7,769 nt of DNA from assembly GCA_029933635.1 (NCBI GenBank), contig JAOZNS010000121.1:1-7769 (forward strand). Direction: 5' to 3'. The position numbers and the translations under genes are program-made. This DNA comes from Candidatus Zixiibacteriota bacterium. GTDB taxonomy: Bacteria; Zixibacteria; MSB-5A5; SM1-73. Positions 1 to 6,049 of this stretch are shown here, in pieces. The number at the start of each line of letters is the position of its first letter. Position 1 is the first letter of the stretch. The notes beneath the pieces are model-generated. The model searched no databases and had not been told where the DNA came from. It saw only the letters and a program-made list of their open reading frames with translations.

Positions 1-54
1 TTATATTTTGACTGCCATTCTTTACGCTCTTATAAACATCACAGGATGGCGATG

Positions 55-525
55 TTACTCTTTAGGTTTATCCTCCCTTTTTTCTTCCTTTTGGTATTCT
101 TTCTTTTCCTCCTTAGACTTTTCAACTTCAGCTTTTTCTGGTGCGGTTTTTTCTTCTGTTGAAGGGGCAGTCTCCTCGGCCGCCTTGCCCTTCTTTTTCT
201 TCTTCTTTTTTGGCTTCTCCTTAAGCTGGGTTAACAGAGTAATTTGAGAAACATCCTCCCCCTTTTTTAACATCTCCCATTTTTTCCAGAGCCCTATCTT
301 TCTGAGGAGACTTCTTACCGTATCGGTGGGTCTGGCGCCCTGCTTCAACCAGTAGTAGATTCTTTCCTCCTTAACATCTACCTTACCCGGTTTCTCAATG
401 GGATTATAATGACCCAGAATCTCGATGAACCTGCCATCCCGAGGCATTCGAGAATCTGTGGCAACGAAACGGTAAGAGGGTCTCTTCTTGGCTCCCATCC
501 TTCTCAACCTGATCCTTACTGCCAA
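55..525 (-). CDS. rpsP: 30S ribosomal protein S16 with long charged C-terminal tail
   Basis: Small-subunit ribosomal protein S16, which binds 16S rRNA early in 30S assembly. The core (residues 1-82) is textbook S16: it opens MAVRIRLRRMG, continues KKRPSYRFVATDSR and GRFIEILGHYNP, and has the WLKQGARPTDTV segment at about 59-70. I chose the TTG at 523-525 as start because the family begins exactly there and GGAGG (531-535) sits 5 bases upstream. The ATG at 535-537 would add MEVA and overlap that ribosome-binding site. The protein is 156 residues against roughly 80-90 for a minimal S16. Residues 102-156 form a low-complexity Lys/Glu/Ala/Pro tail with seven lysines in a row at 106-112, probably disordered. 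Similar tails are known in Bacteroidetes S16. It lies 145 bp downstream of ffh on the same strand, the usual order, and is probably cotranscribed with it. Family call is near certain; the start is very likely. Confidence 0.97.
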   Translation of the reverse strand: MAVRIRLRRMGAKKRPSYRFVATDSRMPRDGRFIEILGHYNPIEKPGKVDVKEERIYYWLKQGARPTDTVRSLLRKIGLWKKWEMLKKGEDVSQITLLTQLKEKPKKKKKKKGKAAEETAPSTEEKTAPEKAEVEKSKEEKKEYQKEEKREDKPKE

Positions 526-535
526 AGCTACCTCC
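526..535 (-). promoter_or_regulatory. Ribosome-binding site that sets the rpsP TTG start
   Basis: The minus strand reads GGAGGTAGCT directly before TTG GCA GTA. GGAGG at 531-535 is 5 bases from the TTG, an ideal distance. The overlapping ATG (535-537) has no purine-rich site upstream; only AT-rich sequence precedes it. Confidence 0.8.
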
Positions 536-670
536 ATTTGATTTAATTTGATTTGGTTCCTTTATCTTTATAACCGATCTTTTTATCGGATCTTATCTCT
601 GCAAGAAAGGATTTGGACCTCATCTTCCAGCCCAATAAATTGTGCGACCACAAGGTTTTTTTCTGTATCA

Positions 671-1996
671 TCAACGAAAAGAAAGAAAACCTTTTCCCAA
701 TTTTTTAAGATCCACCTTGGACATATTCTTTATCATCTTTTGCATCAGAGAGAATTGTTTTAAAAGCTGATTGACATCCTTAACGGAGGTCCCGCTTCCC
801 TGGGCTATTCTTTTTCTTCTACTTCCATCTATGAGGTGAGGCTTTTGTCTCTCCTCTTTGGTCATGGAGTTGATTATGGCTTCCACCCTCATCATGGCTT
901 TTTCATCGATCTTTAAGCCGTGCATCATCTTCCCTCCCATTCCTGGAATCATCTGAAGGATCGACTCCAAAGGTCCCATCTTTTTTAACTGCTGTAGCTG
1001 GGCATAAAAATCGTCTAAGGTGAGGGTTTCCTTCTTTAGCTTTTTCTCCAGTTTTATGGCTTCCTCAAGGCTGGTTGCCTCTTCTGCCTTCTCCACCAGA
1101 GAAACTATATCTCCCATCCCCAGAATGCGCGAAGCCATTCGATCTGGATAAAAGATCTCAAGCTGATCCAGCTTCTCGCCCACTCCCAGGAACTTTATGG
1201 GCTTTCCGGTGACTGCTCGAATGGAAAGGGCTGCACCACCCCGGGCGTCTCCATCCATCTTGGTCAAAAAGATCCCGTCCACTCCGATCTTTTCATCAAA
1301 GGTCTTAGCGATGTTAACCGCATCCTGCCCGGTCATGCCATCCGCCACCAGGATGATCTCCTGTGGAGAGATGGCGGTTTTTATGTTCGAAAGCTCCTGC
1401 ATCAAAGGCTCATCGATATGCAATCTTCCTGCGGTATCAATTATCACCAAATCCTTCCCCTCCTTTCTGGCATGTTCCACCGAGCTCTCACAAATTCTTA
1501 CTGGGTCATCCTTGAAAGAAAAGACCGGAAGGTTAAGCATCTTTCCCAGAATCTGAAGCTGATCCACCGCGGCTGGACGATACACATCTGCTGCCACCAA
1601 CAGAGGGAACCTTCCCCTTTTTCGGTAATATCGTGCCAGTTTTCCGCAGGCGGTGGTTTTGCCCGAACCTTGCAAGCCCACCAGCATGAACACGGTAGGA
1701 GGCTGGGCGGAGAAGTTCATCTCCGCCCTTTCTTTTCCCAAAAGATCGCTCAACTCATCGAAGACTATTTTGATAATCTGTTGTCCCGGAGTGATGCTTC
1801 GGAGAACCTTTTGACCAACCGCTTTAGCCTCCACCTGCTGGATAAATCTCTTGACCACCTTATAATTGACGTCCGCCTCAAGGAGGGCAAGCCTCACCTC
1901 CTTCAAAGAATCCTTGATATTGTCCTCGGAAAGCCTCCCCCGTCCCCGAAGCTTTCTGAAAATTCCTTCGAACTTTCCGGTTAAATCCTCAAACAT
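671..1996 (-). CDS. ffh: Signal recognition particle GTPase Ffh (SRP54)
   Basis: Protein part of the signal recognition particle. It binds SRP RNA and signal sequences on ribosomes and delivers nascent membrane proteins to FtsY through paired GTP hydrolysis. At 441 residues it is normal for the family. The N domain (about 1-95) includes ALLEADVNYKVV. The G domain has the P-loop GLQGSGKTT (107-115), DVYRPAAVDQL (137-147), DTAGR (187-191) and TKMDG (245-249), then GVGEK at 271-275. The methionine-rich M domain (about 295-441) has the RNA-binding SRRKRIAQGSG at 392-402. All GTPase motifs are intact. The ATG is preceded in frame by TGA two codons upstream, so no longer start is possible. The ribosome-binding site is weak (GGGTGAAGG abutting the ATG). 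It is the first gene of a probable ffh-rpsP unit. No SRP RNA gene was recognised in the window. Confidence 0.98.
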   Translation of the reverse strand: MFEDLTGKFEGIFRKLRGRGRLSEDNIKDSLKEVRLALLEADVNYKVVKRFIQQVEAKAVGQKVLRSITPGQQIIKIVFDELSDLLGKERAEMNFSAQPPTVFMLVGLQGSGKTTACGKLARYYRKRGRFPLLVAADVYRPAAVDQLQILGKMLNLPVFSFKDDPVRICESSVEHARKEGKDLVIIDTAGRLHIDEPLMQELSNIKTAISPQEIILVADGMTGQDAVNIAKTFDEKIGVDGIFLTKMDGDARGGAALSIRAVTGKPIKFLGVGEKLDQLEIFYPDRMASRILGMGDIVSLVEKAEEATSLEEAIKLEKKLKKETLTLDDFYAQLQQLKKMGPLESILQMIPGMGGKMMHGLKIDEKAMMRVEAIINSMTKEERQKPHLIDGSRRKRIAQGSGTSVKDVNQLLKQFSLMQKMIKNMSKVDLKKLGKGFLSFR

Positions 1997-2108
1997 CCTT
2001 CACCCAGATCTTAATAGAGGGAAAAACTTCTCTCTCCTCCTTAGACCACCACCTATGCTGTGACCTCTGTTTTTCATACGCCTGATCGGACAAAAACTCA
2101 AAATTTAT

Positions 2109-2136
2109 AATATAATCGCTCAATCTATTTTAGCAA
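2109..2136 (-). promoter_or_regulatory. Putative sigma-70-type promoter for ffh-rpsP
   Basis: On the minus strand, TTGCTA (2131-2136) and TATATT (2109-2114) are separated by 16 bases. Transcription would begin near 2102, giving a leader of about 106 bases before the ffh ATG. The -10 lies in a run of A and T, so the exact register is uncertain. Inferred from sequence alone. Confidence 0.42.
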
Positions 2137-2277
2137 CAGAAATATTGCCCTTGATTGTAGCTAAGCTTATCATTTCGTGGAAGGATATACCTTTTGTCTT
2201 TCTCTGGCAAACCAATTTTACACACAAATATTTACATTACCTGCGGAGTAAAGTTATCTGAAAATATAAGAAATTTA

Positions 2278-2306
2278 TTGACAAAAATGAATTTTATGTT
2301 AACTTG
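2278..2306 (+). promoter_or_regulatory. Possible promoter for the M1 peptidase gene
   Basis: A perfect TTGACA at 2278-2283 faces the peptidase gene, but no good TATAAT-like -10 follows: the best matches are TTAACT at 2299-2304 (15-base spacer) or AACTTG at 2301-2306 (17-base spacer). Read as a Bacteroidetes-type promoter, it would be TTG, 19 bases, then TAACTTG, a partial match to TAnnTTTG. The position, about 100 bases before the start codon, is sensible; the assignment is weak. Confidence 0.3.
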
Positions 2307-2391
2307 CAAATAGGCTAAATCCTCATAGGCAATCAGGTTTGGCCTTTTTTGATTGGCTGTTTTGCTTGCGTGACCGATTTAAAATCTTTTC

Positions 2392-2398
2392 AAGGAGG
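2392..2398 (+). promoter_or_regulatory. Ribosome-binding site for the GTG start of the M1 peptidase
   Basis: AAGGAGG lies 5 bases before GTG at 2404-2406. This strong site supports the GTG start, which also places a signal peptide at the very N-terminus. There is no ATG in the next several codons of this frame that could compete. Confidence 0.85.
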
Positions 2399-2403
2399 TT
2401 TCT

Positions 2404-4641
2404 GTGAAGCGATCTGTATCTATTTGGGCTTTAGGCCTTTTTCTATTCTGCTTTAGCTTTTGGGCACAGAGTTCATCTGCCCAGAAGGTGGAGGAAAAGC
2501 CTCAAGTGGAGTTGCTCACCGATCAAAATACCACACCCACACAGTTTCACCGAATGATGGCTGAGATGAAGCAGGCCAGGCTGAAGGTTTTGCGGGAGAT
2601 GGGAATAGCCCTTCCCATAAAGGAAACATTGGCTCAGAGCCACTACGATGCTAAATATTATCGATTGGATCTGAACTTGAATGATACCACCGAGATCATC
2701 TCCGGCTCTATCTATATGTATGCTGAGGCATTGATTAGCGGCTTTAACGTGGTGGAGCTTAATTTCTTCGACAATCCACAAATGTATATCGATTCAGTCA
2801 AAAGCGGAGGTGATCTTCTTTACTTCACCTGGAGCGATAATATCATCCGCATCTTTTTGAACGGCTTATATGACCATGAGCCCTTTGATGTTATCGTTTA
2901 TTACCATGGACATCCCCTGGAGGGCGGGCTTCAGTCCTTTGATTGGGGATATCACGGGAGCCCTTCGGTTCCAATTATTTGCACCCTGAGCGAACCCTAT
3001 TTTGCCCAAGCTTGGTGGCCCTGCAAGGACCTTCCTCGAGACAAGGCAGATTCTGTCGACATCAACATCACGGTTCGATCAGATCTGTATGTGGCCTCAA
3101 ACGGGCTTTTAAGAGAGATAGTTGATAACGGCTCAACCAAAACCTACAAATGGCATGAGAAATACCCCATCACCACTTATCTTGTCTCCATCGCCGCTAC
3201 CAACTATAGCATGTTCTCCAACTGGTATCATACTCTAAGTGGAGACTCCATGGAGGTGAAGTATTATGTATATCCGGAGCGTCTTTCTCAGGCTCAGTCC
3301 CTTTACCCCATCACCCCCTCCATGATCGAGTGTTATGCCAATTTGTTTGGTGAATATCCCTTTGTGGAGGAAAAATATGGAATGGCTCATTTCACCTGGG
3401 GGGGTGCTATGGAACATCAAACCTGCACCAGCATCTCATCCAGCTGGTATTCCGAATGGGTGATAGCTCATGAACTGGCTCATCAGTGGTGGGGAGATTA
3501 TATCACCTGCCACAACTGGCACCATATCTGGCTAAATGAGGGTTTTGCCTCCTATTGTGAGGCTTTATGGGTAGAGTATAATGGCGGTGGTTCAAGCGGT
3601 TATCACTCCTACATGAACGGGATGCAATTCTGGGGAGGGGGAAGCATATTCATCGAAGATACCACCAACGCCTGGAACATCTTTGGAACCATCGTTTATG
3701 ATAAGGGAGCCTGGGTATTACATATGTTGAGGCACATAGTGGGGGATTCCACCTTCTTTGCCATTCTGAGGGCTTATTATTCCGATTCCAGCCTTGCCTA
3801 TGGCGTAGCACAGACCGAGGATTTTCAGAACGTGTGTGAGAGCGTCTCCGGAATGGACTTGGATTACTTCTTTCAGGAATGGATTTATGGGACCTATTAT
3901 CCTAAATATCAATATTCCTATATGTATGAGCCCGTGGGTGGAAATTTGTATGACGTGTTCATTCATCTGGATCAGATTCAAACCACAGATCCCACCCATT
4001 TCACCATGCCGGTCGATATAAAGATAACCACCTCCTCCATGGAGACCACAGTTGTGGCATTCAATGATCCCCGGCATGAAGATTTCACGGTGCGAGTGGT
4101 CTCTCCGGTTACCAGCCTGAACCTGGATCCGGATAAGTGGATTCTGAGAAAGACATACTCTGCCTCCTATGGAATTAACATAGTCACCACAGATCTGCCC
4201 TCTGCACCTCAGTTCGCCCCATATGCAGAGACTCTGGTGGTTAAAGGAGGAACCGGACCTTACCGATGGGAGGTGGAAAGTGGCAATCTTCCTGATGGGC
4301 TGGAGCTGGATTCCTCAACCGGTATCGTCTCTGGGATTCCCACAGTGTTGGATAGCTTCGATTTTACCGTCAAGGTTACCGATTTGGGCTCACCCACCGA
4401 TACCGATACCCAACAGCTTTTCATCTTAGTTTACGAGAGCTCATTTGTGCGGGGAGATGTCAATCACGATTCGGTGATAGATGTGGGGGATGTGGTCTAT
4501 CTGATCAACTATCTTTATGAAGGAGGTCCGGAACCTGTGCCTTGGGAAGCAGGGGATGTGAATTGTGATGGCACAATTGATCTCTCAGATGTGGTCTATC
4601 TGATCAACTATCTTTACAGGGAAGGACCACCACCATGTTAG
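2404..4641 (+). CDS. Secreted M1-family zinc aminopeptidase with Ig-like and dockerin-type C-terminus
   Basis: A 745-residue exported metallopeptidase expected to remove N-terminal residues from peptides outside the cytoplasm. Residues 1-26 are a signal peptide (KR, hydrophobic stretch, likely cut near SSSA/Q). The M1 N-terminal beta domain spans about 80-270. The catalytic domain (about 271-495) has zinc ligands HELAH at 356-360 and, after 18 residues, E379 in NEGFASY. Tyr432 in VYDKGAW fits the transition-state tyrosine. The exopeptidase motif at 334-338 reads GAMEH, not GAMEN. A beta domain (about 500-585) follows, and the large helical C-terminal domain of PepN or ERAP types is absent. 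An Ig-like putative domain (about 601-677) and a pair of dockerin-type calcium repeats (684-741) close the protein. The substrate is unknown. The gene stands alone: GTG start with a strong ribosome-binding site, and a strong terminator 80 bp downstream. No cohesin or sorting partner is visible here. Confidence 0.93.
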   Translation: MKRSVSIWALGLFLFCFSFWAQSSSAQKVEEKPQVELLTDQNTTPTQFHRMMAEMKQARLKVLREMGIALPIKETLAQSHYDAKYYRLDLNLNDTTEIISGSIYMYAEALISGFNVVELNFFDNPQMYIDSVKSGGDLLYFTWSDNIIRIFLNGLYDHEPFDVIVYYHGHPLEGGLQSFDWGYHGSPSVPIICTLSEPYFAQAWWPCKDLPRDKADSVDINITVRSDLYVASNGLLREIVDNGSTKTYKWHEKYPITTYLVSIAATNYSMFSNWYHTLSGDSMEVKYYVYPERLSQAQSLYPITPSMIECYANLFGEYPFVEEKYGMAHFTWGGAMEHQTCTSISSSWYSEWVIAHELAHQWWGDYITCHNWHHIWLNEGFASYCEALWVEYNGGGSSGYHSYMNGMQFWGGGSIFIEDTTNAWNIFGTIVYDKGAWVLHMLRHIVGDSTFFAILRAYYSDSSLAYGVAQTEDFQNVCESVSGMDLDYFFQEWIYGTYYPKYQYSYMYEPVGGNLYDVFIHLDQIQTTDPTHFTMPVDIKITTSSMETTVVAFNDPRHEDFTVRVVSPVTSLNLDPDKWILRKTYSASYGINIVTTDLPSAPQFAPYAETLVVKGGTGPYRWEVESGNLPDGLELDSSTGIVSGIPTVLDSFDFTVKVTDLGSPTDTDTQQLFILVYESSFVRGDVNHDSVIDVGDVVYLINYLYEGGPEPVPWEAGDVNCDGTIDLSDVVYLINYLYREGPPPC
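4453..4632 (+). repeat. Dockerin-type repeat pair inside the M1 peptidase, with an exact 29-bp direct repeat
   Basis: Two loop-helix units 33 residues (99 bp) apart close the peptidase. Calcium-loop residues are D685, N687, D689, D696 in the first and D718, N720, D722, D729 in the second. The helix DVVYLINYLY is identical in both, and its DNA is identical for 29 bases (4489-4517 and 4588-4616), although the calcium loops just upstream differ. The first loop has Ser690 where the second has the usual Gly723. Confidence 0.85.
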
Positions 4642-4720
4642 AATGCTCTCTATGGTGATGTGGAGGGGATTGAAAGTCTCGAACCATAAATATAAGTTAC
4701 CATATAAGGGGAGCAAAATC

Positions 4721-4757
4721 GCCCCGATCCTTTCACCAGGATCGGGGCAATTTTTTT
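4721..4757 (+). terminator. Strong intrinsic terminator after the M1 peptidase
   Basis: An 11-bp perfect stem (4721-4731, GCCCCGATCCT, with 4738-4748) encloses a 6-base loop TTCACC and is followed by AATTTTTTT. GC-rich stem plus T-run is the textbook form. It lies 80 bp past the peptidase stop codon. Confidence 0.95.
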
Positions 4758-4989
4758 AACTTAATCCTAAGATTTCCTCACTTGTTGTAGCAGGACTTTG
4801 TAGTTCCGATGCTTTCGATTGACGGTTTTTCCGTGCGGGATAACAATATCACACTGAAACTCATCCGTTTTTTCCCTACACTATGAAGATAGAAGGTGGA
4901 GTCCCCCCTCATTATACTAAATTCCAATGTTGTTTCTAATGGAGGGTTGGGTTTAAAATTAGCTTCAGAAAATTTCCTTCAGCAGTATT

Positions 4990-5018
4990 AAAAAAGCCCC
5001 ACCAGAGAGGCGGGGCTT
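4990..5018 (-). terminator. Intrinsic terminator after the cyclophilin gene
   Basis: On the minus strand AAGCCCCGCC (5009-5018) pairs with GGTGGGGCTT (4994-5003), a 10-bp stem with one G-T pair, around a 5-base loop, followed by six T (4990-4995 on the plus strand is A). It begins about 30 bases past the cyclophilin stop codon. Confidence 0.92.
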
Positions 5019-5047
5019 ATAAAAGCAAAAGCGGAATCTTTGGGTTT

Positions 5048-5674
5048 CTACTTGGTTTTCTCGTAGACTTTAGTCATTATCACCTGTTCCTGAGGTCTGT
5101 CTCCCGGACCGGTTGGAACCTGAGCAATTTTGTCCACCACGTCCATCCCCTTAACCACCTTGCCGAAGACCACATACTTTCCGTCCAGTTGGGGAAGATC
5201 TTTAAGACAGATATAAAATTGACTTCCAGCAGAGTTGGGGTCCTGAGAGCGAGCCATACCCAAATAGCCTCTGAGGTGTTTCGTATCTGCCTTCTCAAAC
5301 TCTATGGTGTATCCTGGACCTCCGGTTCCATTGCCCAGAGGATCGCCTCCCTGAATGACAAAGTTGGGCACTATGCGATGAAAGGTGAGGCTGTCATAAA
5401 ATCCACTTAGGACCAATCTTAAGAAATTTTCAGCGGTCTTGGGTGTTTTGTCCCAGAAAAGCTCCAGTTCGATGGTGCCGAAGTTAGTCTCCATCACCAC
5501 ATGAGGATTTTTCTCCCTTACTATCGGCTCCTTGGAGATGGGTTTGGCTGCCTTTTCTGCTTCGCTTACCTGTTCGGATGGCTGCTCCTTTTTTTGCGTT
5601 TGAACTTCCTCTTTTTTCCCACAACCGAAGAGAAAGAATACCCCCACCAGTGAAAAGATTAAAACCTTTTTCAT
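5048..5674 (-). CDS. Cyclophilin-type peptidyl-prolyl cis-trans isomerase, lipoprotein
   Basis: Catalyses cis-trans isomerisation of X-Pro bonds during folding of exported proteins. The 208-residue product begins with a lipoprotein signal: KK, a hydrophobic stretch, then LFGC with the lipidated Cys at 18, so it should be anchored in a membrane outside the cytoplasm. A charged, flexible linker (19-56) rich in K, E and Q leads to the cyclophilin domain (about 57-206). Key residues are FHR 98-100 (the catalytic arginine), Gln108 in FVIQGGDP, MAR 140-142, AGSQFYI 149-155 and LDGKYVVFGKV 163-173. The residue matching Trp121 of human CypA is Gln162, so cyclosporin binding should be poor, as in many bacterial members. 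The ATG has AAAGGAG (5681-5687) 6 bases upstream. It is a single gene with its own promoter (5788-5816) and terminator. Family and lipoprotein calls are both strong. Confidence 0.96.
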   Translation of the reverse strand: MKKVLIFSLVGVFFLFGCGKKEEVQTQKKEQPSEQVSEAEKAAKPISKEPIVREKNPHVVMETNFGTIELELFWDKTPKTAENFLRLVLSGFYDSLTFHRIVPNFVIQGGDPLGNGTGGPGYTIEFEKADTKHLRGYLGMARSQDPNSAGSQFYICLKDLPQLDGKYVVFGKVVKGMDVVDKIAQVPTGPGDRPQEQVIMTKVYEKTK

Positions 5675-5738
5675 TCGACTCTCCTTTGAGTTTATCGATT
5701 ACAAGGGGACAGTTAAAAAGTTAAAAAAAGTGTTTTTC

Positions 5739-5750
5739 GGATCACCTCCT
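5739..5750 (-). promoter_or_regulatory. Orphan extended Shine-Dalgarno-like 12-mer in the cyclophilin leader
   Basis: The minus strand reads AGGAGGTGATCC, fully complementary to the 3' end of bacterial 16S rRNA. No start codon follows at a usable distance, and the cyclophilin ATG is 64 bases further on with its own site. It could be a ribosome standby site, the relic of a lost small gene, or chance. Confidence 0.4.
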
Positions 5751-5787
5751 GTGGGAAAAAGGGTTCTTTTGCTTTCAGGTTGAAGAG

Positions 5788-5816
5788 AAGATACAAAGCT
5801 GGGGAACGGTTGTCAA
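5788..5816 (-). promoter_or_regulatory. Sigma-70-type promoter for the cyclophilin gene
   Basis: On the minus strand a perfect TTGACA (5811-5816) is followed after exactly 17 bases by TATCTT (5788-5793). Transcription should begin near 5781, giving a leader of about 107 bases before the cyclophilin ATG. This is the best promoter match in the window. Confidence 0.72.
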
Positions 5817-5997
5817 GATAATAATATCCAATCTTCTAAAAAAGCTGTCTTAGATTATGGACTTTTTGATTTTTCCCACCTTCAATAAAAACTCATAGAA
5901 TCCTGTGATAGCAATTGTTTTGGAGAAGACCCTAAAATAAAAACTTCCCGCTAAAAGGCTTTTCTTCTAAAGATCATCATACATCGCAACACAAAAC

Positions 5998-6033
5998 AAA
6001 AAAGAGCACCGTTTTTGATCGGTGCCCTTTTTT
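5998..6033. terminator. Bidirectional intrinsic terminator after gdhA
   Basis: GAGCACCG (6004-6011) pairs with CGGTGCCC (6020-6027), 8 bp with one G-T pair, around an 8-base loop. Six A precede it and six T follow it, so it can stop transcription on either strand. It begins 17 bases past the gdhA stop codon, which it most likely serves. Confidence 0.9.
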
Positions 6034-6049
6034 GGCATCTAAAAGCAAA

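Larger units (their letters stand above)
1997..2403. other. Divergent intergenic region between ffh and the M1 peptidase
   Basis: A 407-bp AT-rich gap between two genes pointing apart, so it should hold both promoters. I see a reasonable minus-strand promoter for ffh (2109-2136), a -35-like TTGACA facing the peptidase (2278-2283), a small hairpin pair in the peptidase leader (2327-2355) and the peptidase ribosome-binding site (2392-2398). A good AAGGAGG on the minus strand at 2036-2042 has no start codon at a working distance. No coding potential, tRNA or repeat was recognised in the rest. Confidence 0.6.
4642..5047. other. Intergenic region between convergent peptidase and cyclophilin genes
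   Basis: A 406-bp gap between the ends of two genes facing each other. It contains a plus-strand terminator (4721-4757), a minus-strand terminator (4990-5018) and, between them, about 230 bp with no gene that I recognise. That middle part has an imperfect inverted repeat (4906-4914 with 4937-4946). A short minus-strand reading frame without a start codon (about 4767-4877) is likely chance. Confidence 0.6.
5675..6049. other. Intergenic region between gdhA and the cyclophilin gene
   Basis: This 375-bp gap contains, from gdhA inward, a two-way terminator (5998-6033), about 180 bp of AT-rich DNA with no recognised signal, the cyclophilin promoter (5788-5816), and its roughly 107-base leader. The leader holds a 12-base perfect anti-16S match (5739-5750), a tandem 8-base repeat GTTAAAAA twice at 5712-5727, and the cyclophilin ribosome-binding site. 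No coding frame of substance was seen. Confidence 0.6.

Noticed and set aside
1..54. Start of the KH-domain or rimM gene that often follows rpsP
   Set aside because: No start codon with an open frame reaching the edge was found; frames beginning at ATG close within a few codons.
574..589. Hairpin CCGAT/ATCGG between ffh and rpsP as a terminator
   Set aside because: Only 5 bp and without a T-run on the minus strand; more likely no terminator, so ffh and rpsP can share a transcript.
543..671. 42-codon ATG frame on the minus strand overlapping the ffh stop (TGATG) and running to just before rpsP
   Set aside because: The stop-start overlap is suggestive of translational coupling, but there is no clear ribosome-binding site, the peptide is basic and patternless, and I recognise no family.
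575..740. Alternative frame continuing past the ffh end (…FVDDTEKNLVVAQFIGLED…) to a TAA near 580
   Set aside because: The composition looks protein-like, but ffh already ends at a normal length, the frame has no good start codon, and most of its 5' part overlaps ffh.
1418..1984. 188-codon open frame on the plus strand opposite ffh
   Set aside because: It lies wholly inside a certain gene on the other strand, resembles no family I know and has no ribosome-binding site; it is a mirror of ffh codon use.
1997..2403. SRP RNA or tRNA gene near ffh
   Set aside because: No conserved SRP RNA tip sequence or cloverleaf could be seen on either strand.
3718..4077. 119-codon minus-strand frame inside the M1 peptidase gene
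   Set aside because: Antisense shadow of a gene with clear catalytic motifs; no start signal and no family resemblance.
4767..4877. Minus-strand frame of about 36 codons (…CDIVIPHGKTVNRKHR…)
   Set aside because: No start codon, bounded by stops on both sides, and not recognised as a remnant of any transposase or toxin; probably chance.
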